A stretch of 6,016 nucleotides of DNA from a bacterium (GTDB lineage: Bacteria; Verrucomicrobiota; Verrucomicrobiae; JAJYAR01), in the NCBI GenBank assembly GCA_021779435.1, contig JAJYAR010000188.1, positions 1-6,016 on the forward strand, written 5' to 3'. The notes beneath the pieces were generated by a model. That model saw only the letters and a program-made list of their open reading frames with translations, was not told the DNA's origin and made no database searches. Each line of letters opens with the position of its first letter. Position 1 is the stretch's first letter. This document shows positions 1-6,016 of this stretch, one piece after another. The position numbers were made by a program, and so were the translations under genes.

Positions 1-21
1 GTGGCAGTCCCGGACGGGCAA

Positions 22-65
22 TGTAGGTTGCGAGCTTGCTCGCAACGATGCGCGGCAAGCGCGCA
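22..65 (+). repeat. REP-like double palindrome, copy 1 (GTAG head)
   Basis: A GTAG tetranucleotide (23-26) is followed at once by a perfect 8-bp stem, GTTGCGAG (27-34) with CTCGCAAC (39-46), and a CTTG loop. After two bases comes a second perfect 6-bp stem, TGCGCG (49-54) with CGCGCA (60-65). Bases 22-46 recur exactly, inverted, at 3343-3367. A GTAG head 5' of an imperfect or perfect palindrome is the known signature of REP elements handled by RAYT (TnpA-REP) transposases; applying that label here is inference. Confidence 0.75.
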
Positions 66-117
66 GCCTGCAGCTGAGCGTCTTTTAGCGCCCTTCGCAG
101 TTGCGCTCCAAGTGCGC

Positions 118-152
118 TGTGGGCGGGGTGCCCACACGCCGTGTTTTCGGCG
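118..152. repeat. Two adjacent intergenic hairpins
   Basis: TGTGGGC (118-124) pairs perfectly with GCCCACA (130-136) around a GGGGT loop. The very next base starts a second stem, CGCCG (137-141) with CGGCG (148-152), around a six-base loop. No GTAG head is visible, so this may be a different repeat family from its neighbours, or simply part of a longer composite repeat. No second copy lies in this window. Confidence 0.5.
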
Positions 153-158
153 ACAGAC

Positions 159-183
159 GGCCGGCCCAGCGGTCCGGCCCTAC
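159..183 (-). repeat. REP-like palindrome, GGCCGG family (GTAG head on minus strand)
   Basis: GGCCGG (159-164) pairs with CCGGCC (174-179) around a nine-base loop. Read on the minus strand, the stem is preceded directly by GTAG (complement of 180-183), the same head and the same head-to-stem geometry as the other REP-like elements here. The stem sequence is unrelated to theirs, so I treat it as a separate family. Only one copy lies in this window. Confidence 0.55.
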
Positions 184-234
184 CTCAACTCACAACCGCC
201 CCACGAATGCCCGGTAACCCTATTTCGGAATCCG

Positions 235-250
235 GGTCGAACATTCGACC
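235..250. promoter_or_regulatory. Perfect dyad upstream of the cyclophilin gene, possible operator
   Basis: GGTCGAA (235-241) and TTCGACC (244-250) are exact reverse complements separated by two bases. The two-base spacer is too short for a stable RNA hairpin, so a dimeric DNA-binding protein would be the likelier reader. It lies 27 bases before the ATG at 278. No convincing -35/-10 pair is visible around it, and a chance dyad in GC-rich DNA cannot be excluded. Confidence 0.25.
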
Positions 251-277
251 TTCAACTTTCGGCGCTCGCCGCCCAAT

Positions 278-910
278 ATGGGTGGCATGATCCGCATTCG
301 AAACCTCCCGGGATTGGTGGTGTGTCTTGTTTCGGCTTGCGCGCTGTTTTGGACAGCGGGTTGCGGGCAGAAGAAGGAAGCGCCGAAACCAGCGCCCCTC
401 GTCGCGACGCTGGATACCGATCACGGTGTGATTGAATTCGAGCTCCTGCCCGCTGTCGCGCCGAAGGCGGTTGAGAACTTCCGGCTGCTGACGGAGAGGG
501 GCTATTACAATGGGCTGATATTCCACCGGATCGTGAAAGGATTTATGATTCAGACCGGCGACCCGGAAGGCAGCGGTTTTGGCGGGCAGAGCGCCTGGGG
601 AAAGCCTTTCGAGGACGAGATAGAAAAGACGTCACCGCTTTAGCGTGACGGGTACAAGCGCGGGTCCGTTGCCATGGCAAACATGGGGAAGAACTCGAAC
701 GGGAGTCAGTTCTTCATCGTTCAGACCGACTATCCGCTTTCACCGGACTACACGATCTTTGGAAAGGTCACGACAGGGATGGACGTCGTGGACAAGATCA
801 TCAGCGAACCGACGAGCCGCGGCGTCGGCGGCATGACGAAGCCCGTTACGCCGGCGGTGATCAAGACGGTGACGGTTCGGGGCGGGGTGGCGGCTGCAGG
901 GACGAAGTAG
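278..910 (+). pseudogene. Cyclophilin-type peptidyl-prolyl cis-trans isomerase, lipoprotein, interrupted by in-frame TAG
   Basis: This encodes a cyclophilin that would catalyse proline cis-trans isomerisation in the envelope. The N-terminus has arginines, a hydrophobic stretch and a lipobox-like T-A-G-C with the cysteine at residue 29 (counted from 278), so a lipoprotein outside the cytoplasm is expected. Core motifs are FHRIVKGFMIQTGDP (82-96, with R84, F89, M90 and Q92 matching the CypA R55, F60, M61, Q63 positions) and NGSQFFI (141-147). The CypA W121 and H126 positions are not conserved (Y158 replaces the histidine). Codon 122 (641-643) is TAG. The same frame continues cleanly through [11 protein letters not shown] to the natural TAG at 908-910, so this is a point nonsense change and not a frameshift. 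The 121-residue product would lack the second half of the fold. An alternative start is ATG 287 (MIRIRN...), equally consistent with a signal peptide. Neither start has a well-spaced ribosome binding site. No terminator follows the gene. Confidence 0.85.
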
Positions 911-945
911 GAGACCGCCTCTTAGCCGCGCTGCAGACCCGTTGG

Positions 946-977
946 CCCGGATCGCAGATAAATCTGCTCCTACCGCC
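946..977 (-). repeat. REP-like element A, GTAGGAGC family
   Basis: The core GCAGAT-AA-ATCTGC is a perfect 6-bp palindrome, with the GTAG head on the minus strand (complement of 970-973). It matches element C (1054-1085) at 28 of 32 bases in the same orientation. Bases 952-975 match the reverse complement of element B (992-1015) at 22 of 24. The A/B pair therefore forms a long inverted repeat with a 16-base spacer, as in the BIME clusters built from REP sequences. Confidence 0.75.
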
Positions 978-991
978 GAACCGCTGCCCTC

Positions 992-1015
992 CGGTAGGAG
1001 CCGGTTTATCTGCGA
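992..1015 (+). repeat. REP-like element B, inverted relative to A and C
   Basis: The GTAG head is at 994-997, followed by GAGCCGGTTTATCTGCGA. It is the inverted copy of element A with two differences in 24 bases. Those differences fall in one arm of the short palindrome, so B by itself no longer folds well (GCCGG faces CTGC). It still pairs strongly with A across the 16-base spacer. Confidence 0.7.
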
Positions 1016-1053
1016 GGTTGTGGACAGAAGGTCCGGCACGCGGGGGCTTTCCA

Positions 1054-1085
1054 CCCGGGTCGCAAATGAATTTGCTCCTACCGCC
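1054..1085 (-). repeat. REP-like element C, GTAGGAGC family
   Basis: The core GCAAAT-GA-ATTTGC has the GTAG head on the minus strand (complement of 1078-1081). Compared with element A, one stem base is changed G to A and its pairing partner is changed C to T, so the 6-bp stem is kept intact. C lies between the cyclophilin and the thrS terminator and is not part of either gene. Confidence 0.75.
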
Positions 1086-1103
1086 TGACGCCAAACCGAG
1101 AAC

Positions 1104-1132
1104 AAAAAAGGGCGCGTGGGGTGCACGCGCCC
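1104..1132 (-). terminator. Rho-independent terminator of thrS
   Basis: On the minus strand a perfect 9-bp GC-rich stem (GGGCGCGTG with CACGCGCCC, positions 1132-1124 and 1118-1110) closes a five-base loop and runs directly into six T (complement of 1104-1109). It begins 24 bases after the thrS stop codon. There is no T-run on the plus-strand side, so it should act only on transcripts coming from thrS. Confidence 0.92.
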
Positions 1133-1156
1133 TGGAAGACTGAACTGGATCGACGC

Positions 1157-3070
1157 TTACGCCTTCTTCTTGTCCGGAAGGGCGCGGGCGGCGACCTCGG
1201 CCTTGACCTTGGCAACGTACGCGTCGGCGGTCATCACGCCCTCGTCGCCACGGGCGCGGGAACGGACGGACACGCTGTTCGCTTCGGCCTCCTTCTGGCC
1301 GATGACGATCGTGTACGGAACCTTGTCGAGTTCGGCGCGACGAATCTTCGCGCCTAGCTTGTCGCTGTGCTCGTCGAGTGTCGCGCGGAGGTTCTCGGCC
1401 TTGAGGCGTGCGAGGAGTCCACGGGCGTACTCCATCGTCTTGTCGCTGATCGGCACGAGCCGGATCTGCTCCGGAGCCAGCCAGGCGGGGAAGTCGCCTG
1501 CGAAGTGCTCGATGAGCACGCCGCAGAAACGCTCCATCGAGCCGAACGGTGCGCGATGGATCATGACCGGACGGTGTGCCTGGTTGTCGGCGCCGATGTA
1601 CGACAGGTCGAAGCGGATCGGGAGGTTGTAGTCCACCTGGACCGTGCCGAGCTGCCACTCGCGGCCGATGACGTCCTTGACCACGAAGTCGATCTTCGGG
1701 CCGTAGAATGCAGCCTCGCCTGGTTCCTCGGTGAACGGAACGCCGAGCGTCTTTGCCGCCTCACGGCAGGCGTTCTCGGCCTTGTCCCAATTCTCCTTCG
1801 CACCGGTGTACTTGTTGGAGTCAGGATCGCGCAGGCCGACGCGGACGCGGTAGTCCTGCATCCCGAGGGTGTTGAGCACGATCTTCACGAGAGAGAGACA
1901 GCCGAGGACTTCCGCGCCGACCTGCTCCTCGGTGCAGAACAGGTGGGCGTCGTCCTGCGTGAAGCCGCGGACGCGCGTCATGCCGTTGAGTTCGCCGCTC
2001 TGTTCCCAGCGGTACACGGTGCCGAACTCGGCAAGCCGGACCGGGAGGTCGCGGTAGGAGTGCGGCTGTGACGCGAAGATTTTGATGTGATGCGGGCAGT
2101 TCATCGGCTTCAGCATGAAGCCGCTGAGCAACTGATCGTCGGGGCGCACGCGGTCCTCGGTGATCGTGTCGCGCCCGGTGCGGGCGTTGACCTGCTCGCG
2201 GAGATTGGCGGAGATCGCCTCGAGCCGGGCAAACGCCTCGCCACAGGAGCAGTTCTCGCCGATCGCCTTCGCGAGGTCGTCCGTTTCGAACAGCGGCTTG
2301 AACTGCGAGTCCTTGTAGTAGGGGAAGTGTCCCGACGTCTTGTAGAGCTCGAGTTTGCCGATGTGCGGCGTGAACACCTGCGAATAGCCCTGCTTGCGGA
2401 GCTCCTCGCTGATGAAATTCTGAAGCTCCTGGCGGATGATCGCGCCGTTGGGCGTCCAGAGAATGAGTCCCTGGCCCACATCCTCGTCGACGTGGAACAG
2501 CTTCAGCTCGCGACCGAGTTTCCGATGATCGCGGAGCTTGGCCTGTTCGAGCTGGGTCAGGTAGTTGGCCAGCTCGTCCTTCGATTGGAACGCTGTGCCA
2601 TAGATGCGTTGCAGCTGCTTGTTCTTCTCGTCGCCGCGGTGGTAGGCACCGGCGATGGAGAGCAGTTTGAACGCCTTGATCTGTTTCGTGTACCGGACGT
2701 GAGTGCCGGCGCAGAGATCGATGAACTCGCCGTTCTGATAGAACGAGATCTTCTCGTTTTCCGGGATGTCAGCGAGACGACCGAGCTTGTAGCGCTCCTG
2801 GCCGATTTTCGTGATGATCGCCACCGCCTCGTCGCGGGAGACCTCCGTGCGTTTGAACGCCTGGTTCTCGTCGATGACCTTCTTCATCTCGGCCTCGATC
2901 TTCGCGAGATCGTCGGTCGTGAGTTTGTGGTCGAGGTCGATGTCGTAATAGAATCCGGTGTCGGTCGGCGGGCCGATATCGAGCTTCGCGTCGGGGAAGA
3001 CGCGGAGCAGTGCGGTCGCCAGCACGTGCGAGCACGAGTGCCGGATTTCTTCGAGCGGAGTCATTGCCAT
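1157..3070 (-). CDS. thrS: Threonyl-tRNA synthetase, TGS-less, with catalytic-domain insertion
   Basis: This cytoplasmic class II enzyme charges tRNA-Thr with threonine and hydrolyses mischarged Ser-tRNA-Thr. The 637-residue protein opens directly with the editing domain: H11 and H15 in HSCSH, and C120 and H124 in CAGTH, spaced as in E. coli (H73, H77, C182, H186). The catalytic core follows: KPMNCP (C325), YRWEQSGELNGM with motif 2 R354, RGFTQDDAH (H376) and MIHRAPFGSMERF (H505, motif 3). C325, H376 and H505 are the expected zinc ligands. The anticodon-binding domain starts near 533. The roughly 60-residue N-terminal TGS domain of E. coli ThrRS is absent, while residues 258-317 hold about 50 extra residues including C274 and C276. 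The start ATG 3070 (MAMTPLEEIRH) sits just before the conserved fold, with ATG 3064 as an alternative; no good ribosome binding site precedes either. The frame stays open for 97 codons upstream, but that part is not protein-like. No infC follows; the gene is closed by its own terminator. Confidence 0.97.
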   Translation of the reverse strand: MAMTPLEEIRHSCSHVLATALLRVFPDAKLDIGPPTDTGFYYDIDLDHKLTTDDLAKIEAEMKKVIDENQAFKRTEVSRDEAVAIITKIGQERYKLGRLADIPENEKISFYQNGEFIDLCAGTHVRYTKQIKAFKLLSIAGAYHRGDEKNKQLQRIYGTAFQSKDELANYLTQLEQAKLRDHRKLGRELKLFHVDEDVGQGLILWTPNGAIIRQELQNFISEELRKQGYSQVFTPHIGKLELYKTSGHFPYYKDSQFKPLFETDDLAKAIGENCSCGEAFARLEAISANLREQVNARTGRDTITEDRVRPDDQLLSGFMLKPMNCPHHIKIFASQPHSYRDLPVRLAEFGTVYRWEQSGELNGMTRVRGFTQDDAHLFCTEEQVGAEVLGCLSLVKIVLNTLGMQDYRVRVGLRDPDSNKYTGAKENWDKAENACREAAKTLGVPFTEEPGEAAFYGPKIDFVVKDVIGREWQLGTVQVDYNLPIRFDLSYIGADNQAHRPVMIHRAPFGSMERFCGVLIEHFAGDFPAWLAPEQIRLVPISDKTMEYARGLLARLKAENLRATLDEHSDKLGAKIRRAELDKVPYTIVIGQKEAEANSVSVRSRARGDEGVMTADAYVAKVKAEVAARALPDKKKA

Positions 3071-3310
3071 AGGTATGTCAGTTATGGTCCTGCCTACGAT
3101 TGCAGGGCCGGAACCGAGAAGACGGTCGCGAAATGCGTTGGGTGTCAATCCGGGGAGGAGGATTGCCGGGCCGGCTCGGCCGGGGTGCGGCCGGGTCCGC
3201 TGCCCCCGGTGCCTTGCCCGGCGGGAGCCCGACGCCGCACAGCGCCACTCGCTGGCGATCGCAGCCACATCGAACATCGGATCGGCTCGCCGGCTCGCGG
3301 ATCGCCGTGG

Positions 3311-3331
3311 GTTGCGCGCTCTTTGCGCAAC
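3311..3331. repeat. GTTGCGC palindrome beside REP-like copy 2
   Basis: GTTGCGC (3311-3317) pairs perfectly with GCGCAAC (3325-3331) around a seven-base loop. It sits 11 bases from the copy-2 palindrome, on the side away from its GTAG head. This is the same position as the second hairpin of copy 1 (49-65), although the stem sequences differ. Together they suggest that each element is a two-hairpin unit. Confidence 0.5.
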
Positions 3332-3342
3332 GTCGGGGCAAT

Positions 3343-3367
3343 GTTGCGAGCAAGCTCGCAACCTACA
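3343..3367 (-). repeat. REP-like palindrome, copy 2 (GTAG head on minus strand)
   Basis: This is an exact 25-base inverted copy of 22-46. The 8-bp stem lies at 3343-3350 and 3355-3362, and the GTAG head is the complement of 3363-3366. It lies 53 bases after the DUF5916 stop codon on the transcribed strand, where no other terminator is seen. It might therefore protect or end that transcript, though it lacks a U-tract. Confidence 0.75.
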
Positions 3368-3420
3368 CGGAAGCGCGCCTCAGACCGGGAGCGCTGGTCG
3401 ACTCTTTGAATCGAGGCTTC

Positions 3421-6016
3421 CTACAGCGAGAACCAGTACGAGCACTTGATCATGAACACGTCGACGACGGGTGCGTCGGGTAGGCGGTTGATGATTCCGG
3501 ACGTGCCGGTGCGGAAATCGCGGCCGTCGTTGCGGCCCTGCGACCAGACGGCGTAGAGGTTCGAGCCGGCGCGGAATTCCCAGCGAAGAACGAGGTTCGA
3601 GCGGAATTCGCCGAAGCTGAAGTCGGAGCGGCGTGCCGTGTAATCGGGAAGGCCGTCCTTGTCCTCGTCGAACGCGTACATCCCGGAGTCTTCCGCCGGC
3701 GCAATCATCCGTCCGGTCGGCACGACGGTGCGGACCCTGGCGGCGTAGCTGCCGGCGCGCGGATCCGTGACACGGGCAAACCCGGAGTACGCGCCTGAGC
3801 TTCCGAATGGGCTGCCGTAGTATTGAAGAGAGAGTTCGGGCCTGAAGAACCACTGCACGCGGAACGTGTACGACAGGGTGTCACTATCGAGCCCGGAGAG
3901 CAGATAGACCGGCGCGCCGGTGGCGGACTTCGCGGGCACGTAATGCCGGTCTTCATGCGTGCGCTCCTTCTCGGCCTCGAGCGAAAGCGTGACCGCGGAA
4001 ATGGGCCGGAATCGCAGGCCCGCCCTCAGATTGCGGCTTTCATAGGTGCGGCCTGAGCTGATCTTGTGGTTGAAATCCACCCACCCGGAGAACATGCGGT
4101 CCTCGTTGGTATCGTAGTTCACGTGGTATTCGAAGGCGGACGGAACCTTCAGCGCGGGGCCGCCGCGGAGAGCGGTCGGATCGAGCGACTCCGGCCAGTA
4201 CGAGAGATTGAAGCCTGCGCTATCGTTGTTCCGCAGGCCGGACCACACGTTGAGTTCAAGCCGGGAATTGAGGTGCTGGCCGCTCGTGTCCCAGTCGCCG
4301 TCGTGACCGACTTCCACCTCGAAATCACGGTAGAACAGGCCGGGCTCCTTCTCCTCGTACGAGAGGTTCGCGCGCTGGCGGAGGCGATCCGATTGGGACA
4401 GATAACCCAGGTCGTTGAGCTCGAGACCGGGGGAGAGGGCGATGAACTTGTTGTTGAAACGCCAATGGCCCTTGCTGCTTTTCCCCGCGTCGACGGAAGC
4501 GGCCCAGCCGTCGAGGGAGGTGCGGCTCGGGTCGAAATCGAGGTGATCGGCATCGGGGCGCTGGTAGTAACGCGCCGACGACCGCTGAAGACGGGAGATC
4601 GCGTCCTCGTTCCCTGTGACGCGCGAGCCCATGACTCTCGCCGTGAGGAAGAAGGTGCGGTCGTTCCAGTAGTGTTGAAGATCGAATCCGCCGACGACCG
4701 CCTGCTTCGGAAGCCGGGCGCGAAGTGCGTCCGTCTTGATTGAGCGCTCGGTGAAGGTGGCGATGCCGCCGACCGTGGTGTTGCCGCCGTTGAGGTCCTG
4801 TTTGGCGCGCACGATCAGGTAGTTGGCGGCGGGTTCGAGAACGAGGGACTGACGACCGGTCTCGTCGAGGTAATGCGTGTGCTCGGCGTCCGTCATCGCG
4901 TGGAGGATGCCGAGCGAGAGGCCGTTGCTGGTCTTCCCCGTGATCTTCCACGCGCCAAGGATGGTCGTGTTGTCGGGAATGTCGTATGCGCCCCCGGGCG
5001 CACCGAGGGACGGCGCGCGACCGATCCGGCGCGAATAGAATACGTCCGCGTCGTCGAACTCGAAGCTGAGAATGCTCTTCCCCTCGAGGAAGAAAGGCCT
5101 CCGCTCCTCGAGCCGCGTTTCAAAGGCGGTGAGGTTCATTTCCGATGGATCGGCCTCCACCTGTCCAAAATCCGGGTTCAGCGTGGCATCGAGGGTGAAG
5201 CTGGAAGTGAGCTGGAGCTTGGCGTCGAGCCCGCCCTCAAATTCCTCCTTGCGCGTGCGTGGCGACGCGCCGTCGCCCGTGGTGTATTTGCCGGAAACGT
5301 AGGGGACCAGCTCGATGTGCCGGCGCGGCTTGGGTAAAACGAGCCCCTGGAGTTCGCCGAAATTGTAAACCATGCCGGAGCCGTCGTTGCTGAGAAGCTG
5401 CCACTGGGACTCCTCATTGTAGCGGGCGATCTTTCGGAACGCGTGCATTCCCCAGACCTGGGGCGTGCGATCGACGTAACGCAGTTGGTTGAGCGGGATG
5501 CGCATTTCACCGGACCATCCGGTGGCGTCGCGGGAGACCTTTCCGTCCCACACCGCATTCCAGGTGCGATCCCAGCGGTCGTCCGCGATGCTGAAATCGA
5601 GCTTCTGCCCCGCCGAGGTGAGGTTGAACTCGAACCCGGTGCGGTGATCGAGGTAGGTGTCGAACGCGACGCCGAGCGCGTCACCCGGGCGCTCGTCGCG
5701 CGGGCCGGCGCTGATTGTCATCTTGTCCGGCTGGCTGTCGTCCGCGCGGATGCCGACGTAAACGTAGCGGTCATCGTAAAGGATCTTCATCCGGGTGTTC
5801 TCGCTGGCGCTGGCGCCATGCCGGGGGTGGAACTGGATGAACTCAGGCGACCACTCACCCTGGGCCCAGCAGGCGTCATCGAGCCGGCCATCGATCTTAG
5901 GCGGCTGGGAGATGCGGCTGGCCGTGTACGTGCGTTTCGCGCCGGCGGCGCCGGTCGACGCAGGGGGATTGTCAGCGGCGGTTGGTGAAGAAGGAAGGAC
6001 GGCTATCGCGAGCAGG
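3421..6016 (-). CDS. CBM9-like/DUF5916 family putative outer-membrane beta-barrel protein (5' end outside window)
   Basis: The function is not established for this family. The visible 864 residues run open to the window edge, starting LLAIAVLPSSPTAAD, which looks like the end of a Sec signal peptide, so only a few codons are missing. ATG 5790 lies inside the first domain and is not the start. Visible residues about 37-225 form a CBM9-like, potentially carbohydrate-binding domain with the hallmark PPKIDGRLDDACW (38-50) and YDDRYVYVGIRADD. From about 225 to the end is a long beta-strand-rich DUF5916 region with the family signatures NPDFGQVEADP (280-290), RRPFFLEG (305-312) and FYSRRIGR (326-333). 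The last strand, VFMIKCSYWFSL, resembles an outer-membrane beta-signal. An outer-membrane barrel with a periplasmic sugar-binding head is therefore inferred. No TonB plug is visible, so it is not a typical SusC-type receptor. The stop is TAG (3421-3423). Confidence 0.88.
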   Translation of the reverse strand, partial: LLAIAVLPSSPTAADNPPASTGAAGAKRTYTASRISQPPKIDGRLDDACWAQGEWSPEFIQFHPRHGASASENTRMKILYDDRYVYVGIRADDSQPDKMTISAGPRDERPGDALGVAFDTYLDHRTGFEFNLTSAGQKLDFSIADDRWDRTWNAVWDGKVSRDATGWSGEMRIPLNQLRYVDRTPQVWGMHAFRKIARYNEESQWQLLSNDGSGMVYNFGELQGLVLPKPRRHIELVPYVSGKYTTGDGASPRTRKEEFEGGLDAKLQLTSSFTLDATLNPDFGQVEADPSEMNLTAFETRLEERRPFFLEGKSILSFEFDDADVFYSRRIGRAPSLGAPGGAYDIPDNTTILGAWKITGKTSNGLSLGILHAMTDAEHTHYLDETGRQSLVLEPAANYLIVRAKQDLNGGNTTVGGIATFTERSIKTDALRARLPKQAVVGGFDLQHYWNDRTFFLTARVMGSRVTGNEDAISRLQRSSARYYQRPDADHLDFDPSRTSLDGWAASVDAGKSSKGHWRFNNKFIALSPGLELNDLGYLSQSDRLRQRANLSYEEKEPGLFYRDFEVEVGHDGDWDTSGQHLNSRLELNVWSGLRNNDSAGFNLSYWPESLDPTALRGGPALKVPSAFEYHVNYDTNEDRMFSGWVDFNHKISSGRTYESRNLRAGLRFRPISAVTLSLEAEKERTHEDRHYVPAKSATGAPVYLLSGLDSDTLSYTFRVQWFFRPELSLQYYGSPFGSSGAYSGFARVTDPRAGSYAARVRTVVPTGRMIAPAEDSGMYAFDEDKDGLPDYTARRSDFSFGEFRSNLVLRWEFRAGSNLYAVWSQGRNDGRDFRTGTSGIINRLPDAPVVDVFMIKCSYWFSL

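Larger units (their letters stand above)
3071..3420. other. 350-base gap between the DUF5916 gene and thrS (thrS leader region)
   Basis: No gene is supported here. On the minus strand it holds, in order, no U-tract terminator after the DUF5916 stop, two palindromes (3343-3362 and 3311-3331), a very GC-rich run near 3165-3235, and the presumed thrS promoter. A TTGACA -35-like hexamer lies at the complement of 3143-3148, 72 bases before the thrS ATG, but no good -10 follows at 16-18 bases, so the promoter is only tentative. I found no T-box specifier or AGGGUGGNACCGCG-type element. Confidence 0.6.

Noticed and set aside
1..435. Plus-strand open frame across the left intergenic region
   Set aside because: It runs through four palindromes and overlaps the cyclophilin start in another frame. 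The translation has no family features.
641..643. Genome-wide recoding of TAG as an amino acid
   Set aside because: TAG also serves as the apparent natural stop of this cyclophilin (908-910) and of the DUF5916 gene (3421-3423).
641..674. Frameshift between the two cyclophilin halves
   Set aside because: Both halves are in the same frame (278 and 674 differ by a multiple of three), so the lesion is a single stop codon and not an indel.
946..1085. Small CRISPR array
   Set aside because: There are only three units, in alternating orientation, with internal palindromes, unequal spacing and no cas gene. They fit REP/BIME elements better.
3071..3361. N-terminal extension of ThrRS, possibly a TGS domain
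   Set aside because: The translated extension shows no TGS-like pattern, is Arg/Ala/Pro rich and includes the REP palindrome. The conserved fold begins right after ATG 3070.
2087..3409. 440-codon plus-strand open frame opposite thrS
   Set aside because: It is fully antisense to a certain thrS, has low-complexity Leu/Val/Arg/Glu/Asp-rich composition and no recognisable domain. Such frames are expected opposite GC-rich genes.
3071..3420. T-box riboswitch controlling thrS
   Set aside because: No T-box or antiterminator sequence and no terminator-like stem with a U-tract lies ahead of the gene.

Overview
This is a GC-rich bacterial window with three protein loci separated by palindrome-rich intergenic DNA. 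The protein features point to a PVC-superphylum bacterium, most likely Verrucomicrobiota and possibly near Opitutaceae. The reasons are a threonyl-tRNA synthetase with a PVC-type insertion and no TGS domain, and a CBM9-like/DUF5916 outer-membrane protein. Several REP-like repeat families also fit. The assignment rests on remembered family resemblance, not on a search.

Layout. Positions 1-277 hold no convincing gene but carry a run of palindromes, plus a short dyad just ahead of the first gene. Positions 278-910 (+) encode a lipoprotein-type cyclophilin (peptidyl-prolyl isomerase) cut in two by one in-frame TAG at 641-643; the frame is otherwise intact to its natural stop. Positions 911-1156 hold three REP-like elements in alternating orientation, then a textbook intrinsic terminator belonging to the gene on the other strand. 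Positions 1157-3070 (-) encode threonyl-tRNA synthetase, complete with its editing and catalytic residues. Positions 3071-3420 form a 350-base gap with two more palindromes and the presumed thrS promoter. Positions 3421-6016 (-) carry the 3' 864 codons of a CBM9-like/DUF5916 protein. Its start lies just beyond the right edge, since the visible frame opens inside an apparent signal peptide.

The genes do not look like a single pathway. The cyclophilin and thrS converge and are separated by repeats and the thrS terminator. DUF5916 and thrS share a strand, but the 350-base gap makes co-transcription unlikely. I see no clear new system. The points most worth a second look are the single-codon disruption of the cyclophilin, the palindrome families sharing a GTAG head (a hallmark of REP elements moved by RAYT transposases), and the domain architecture of the ThrRS.
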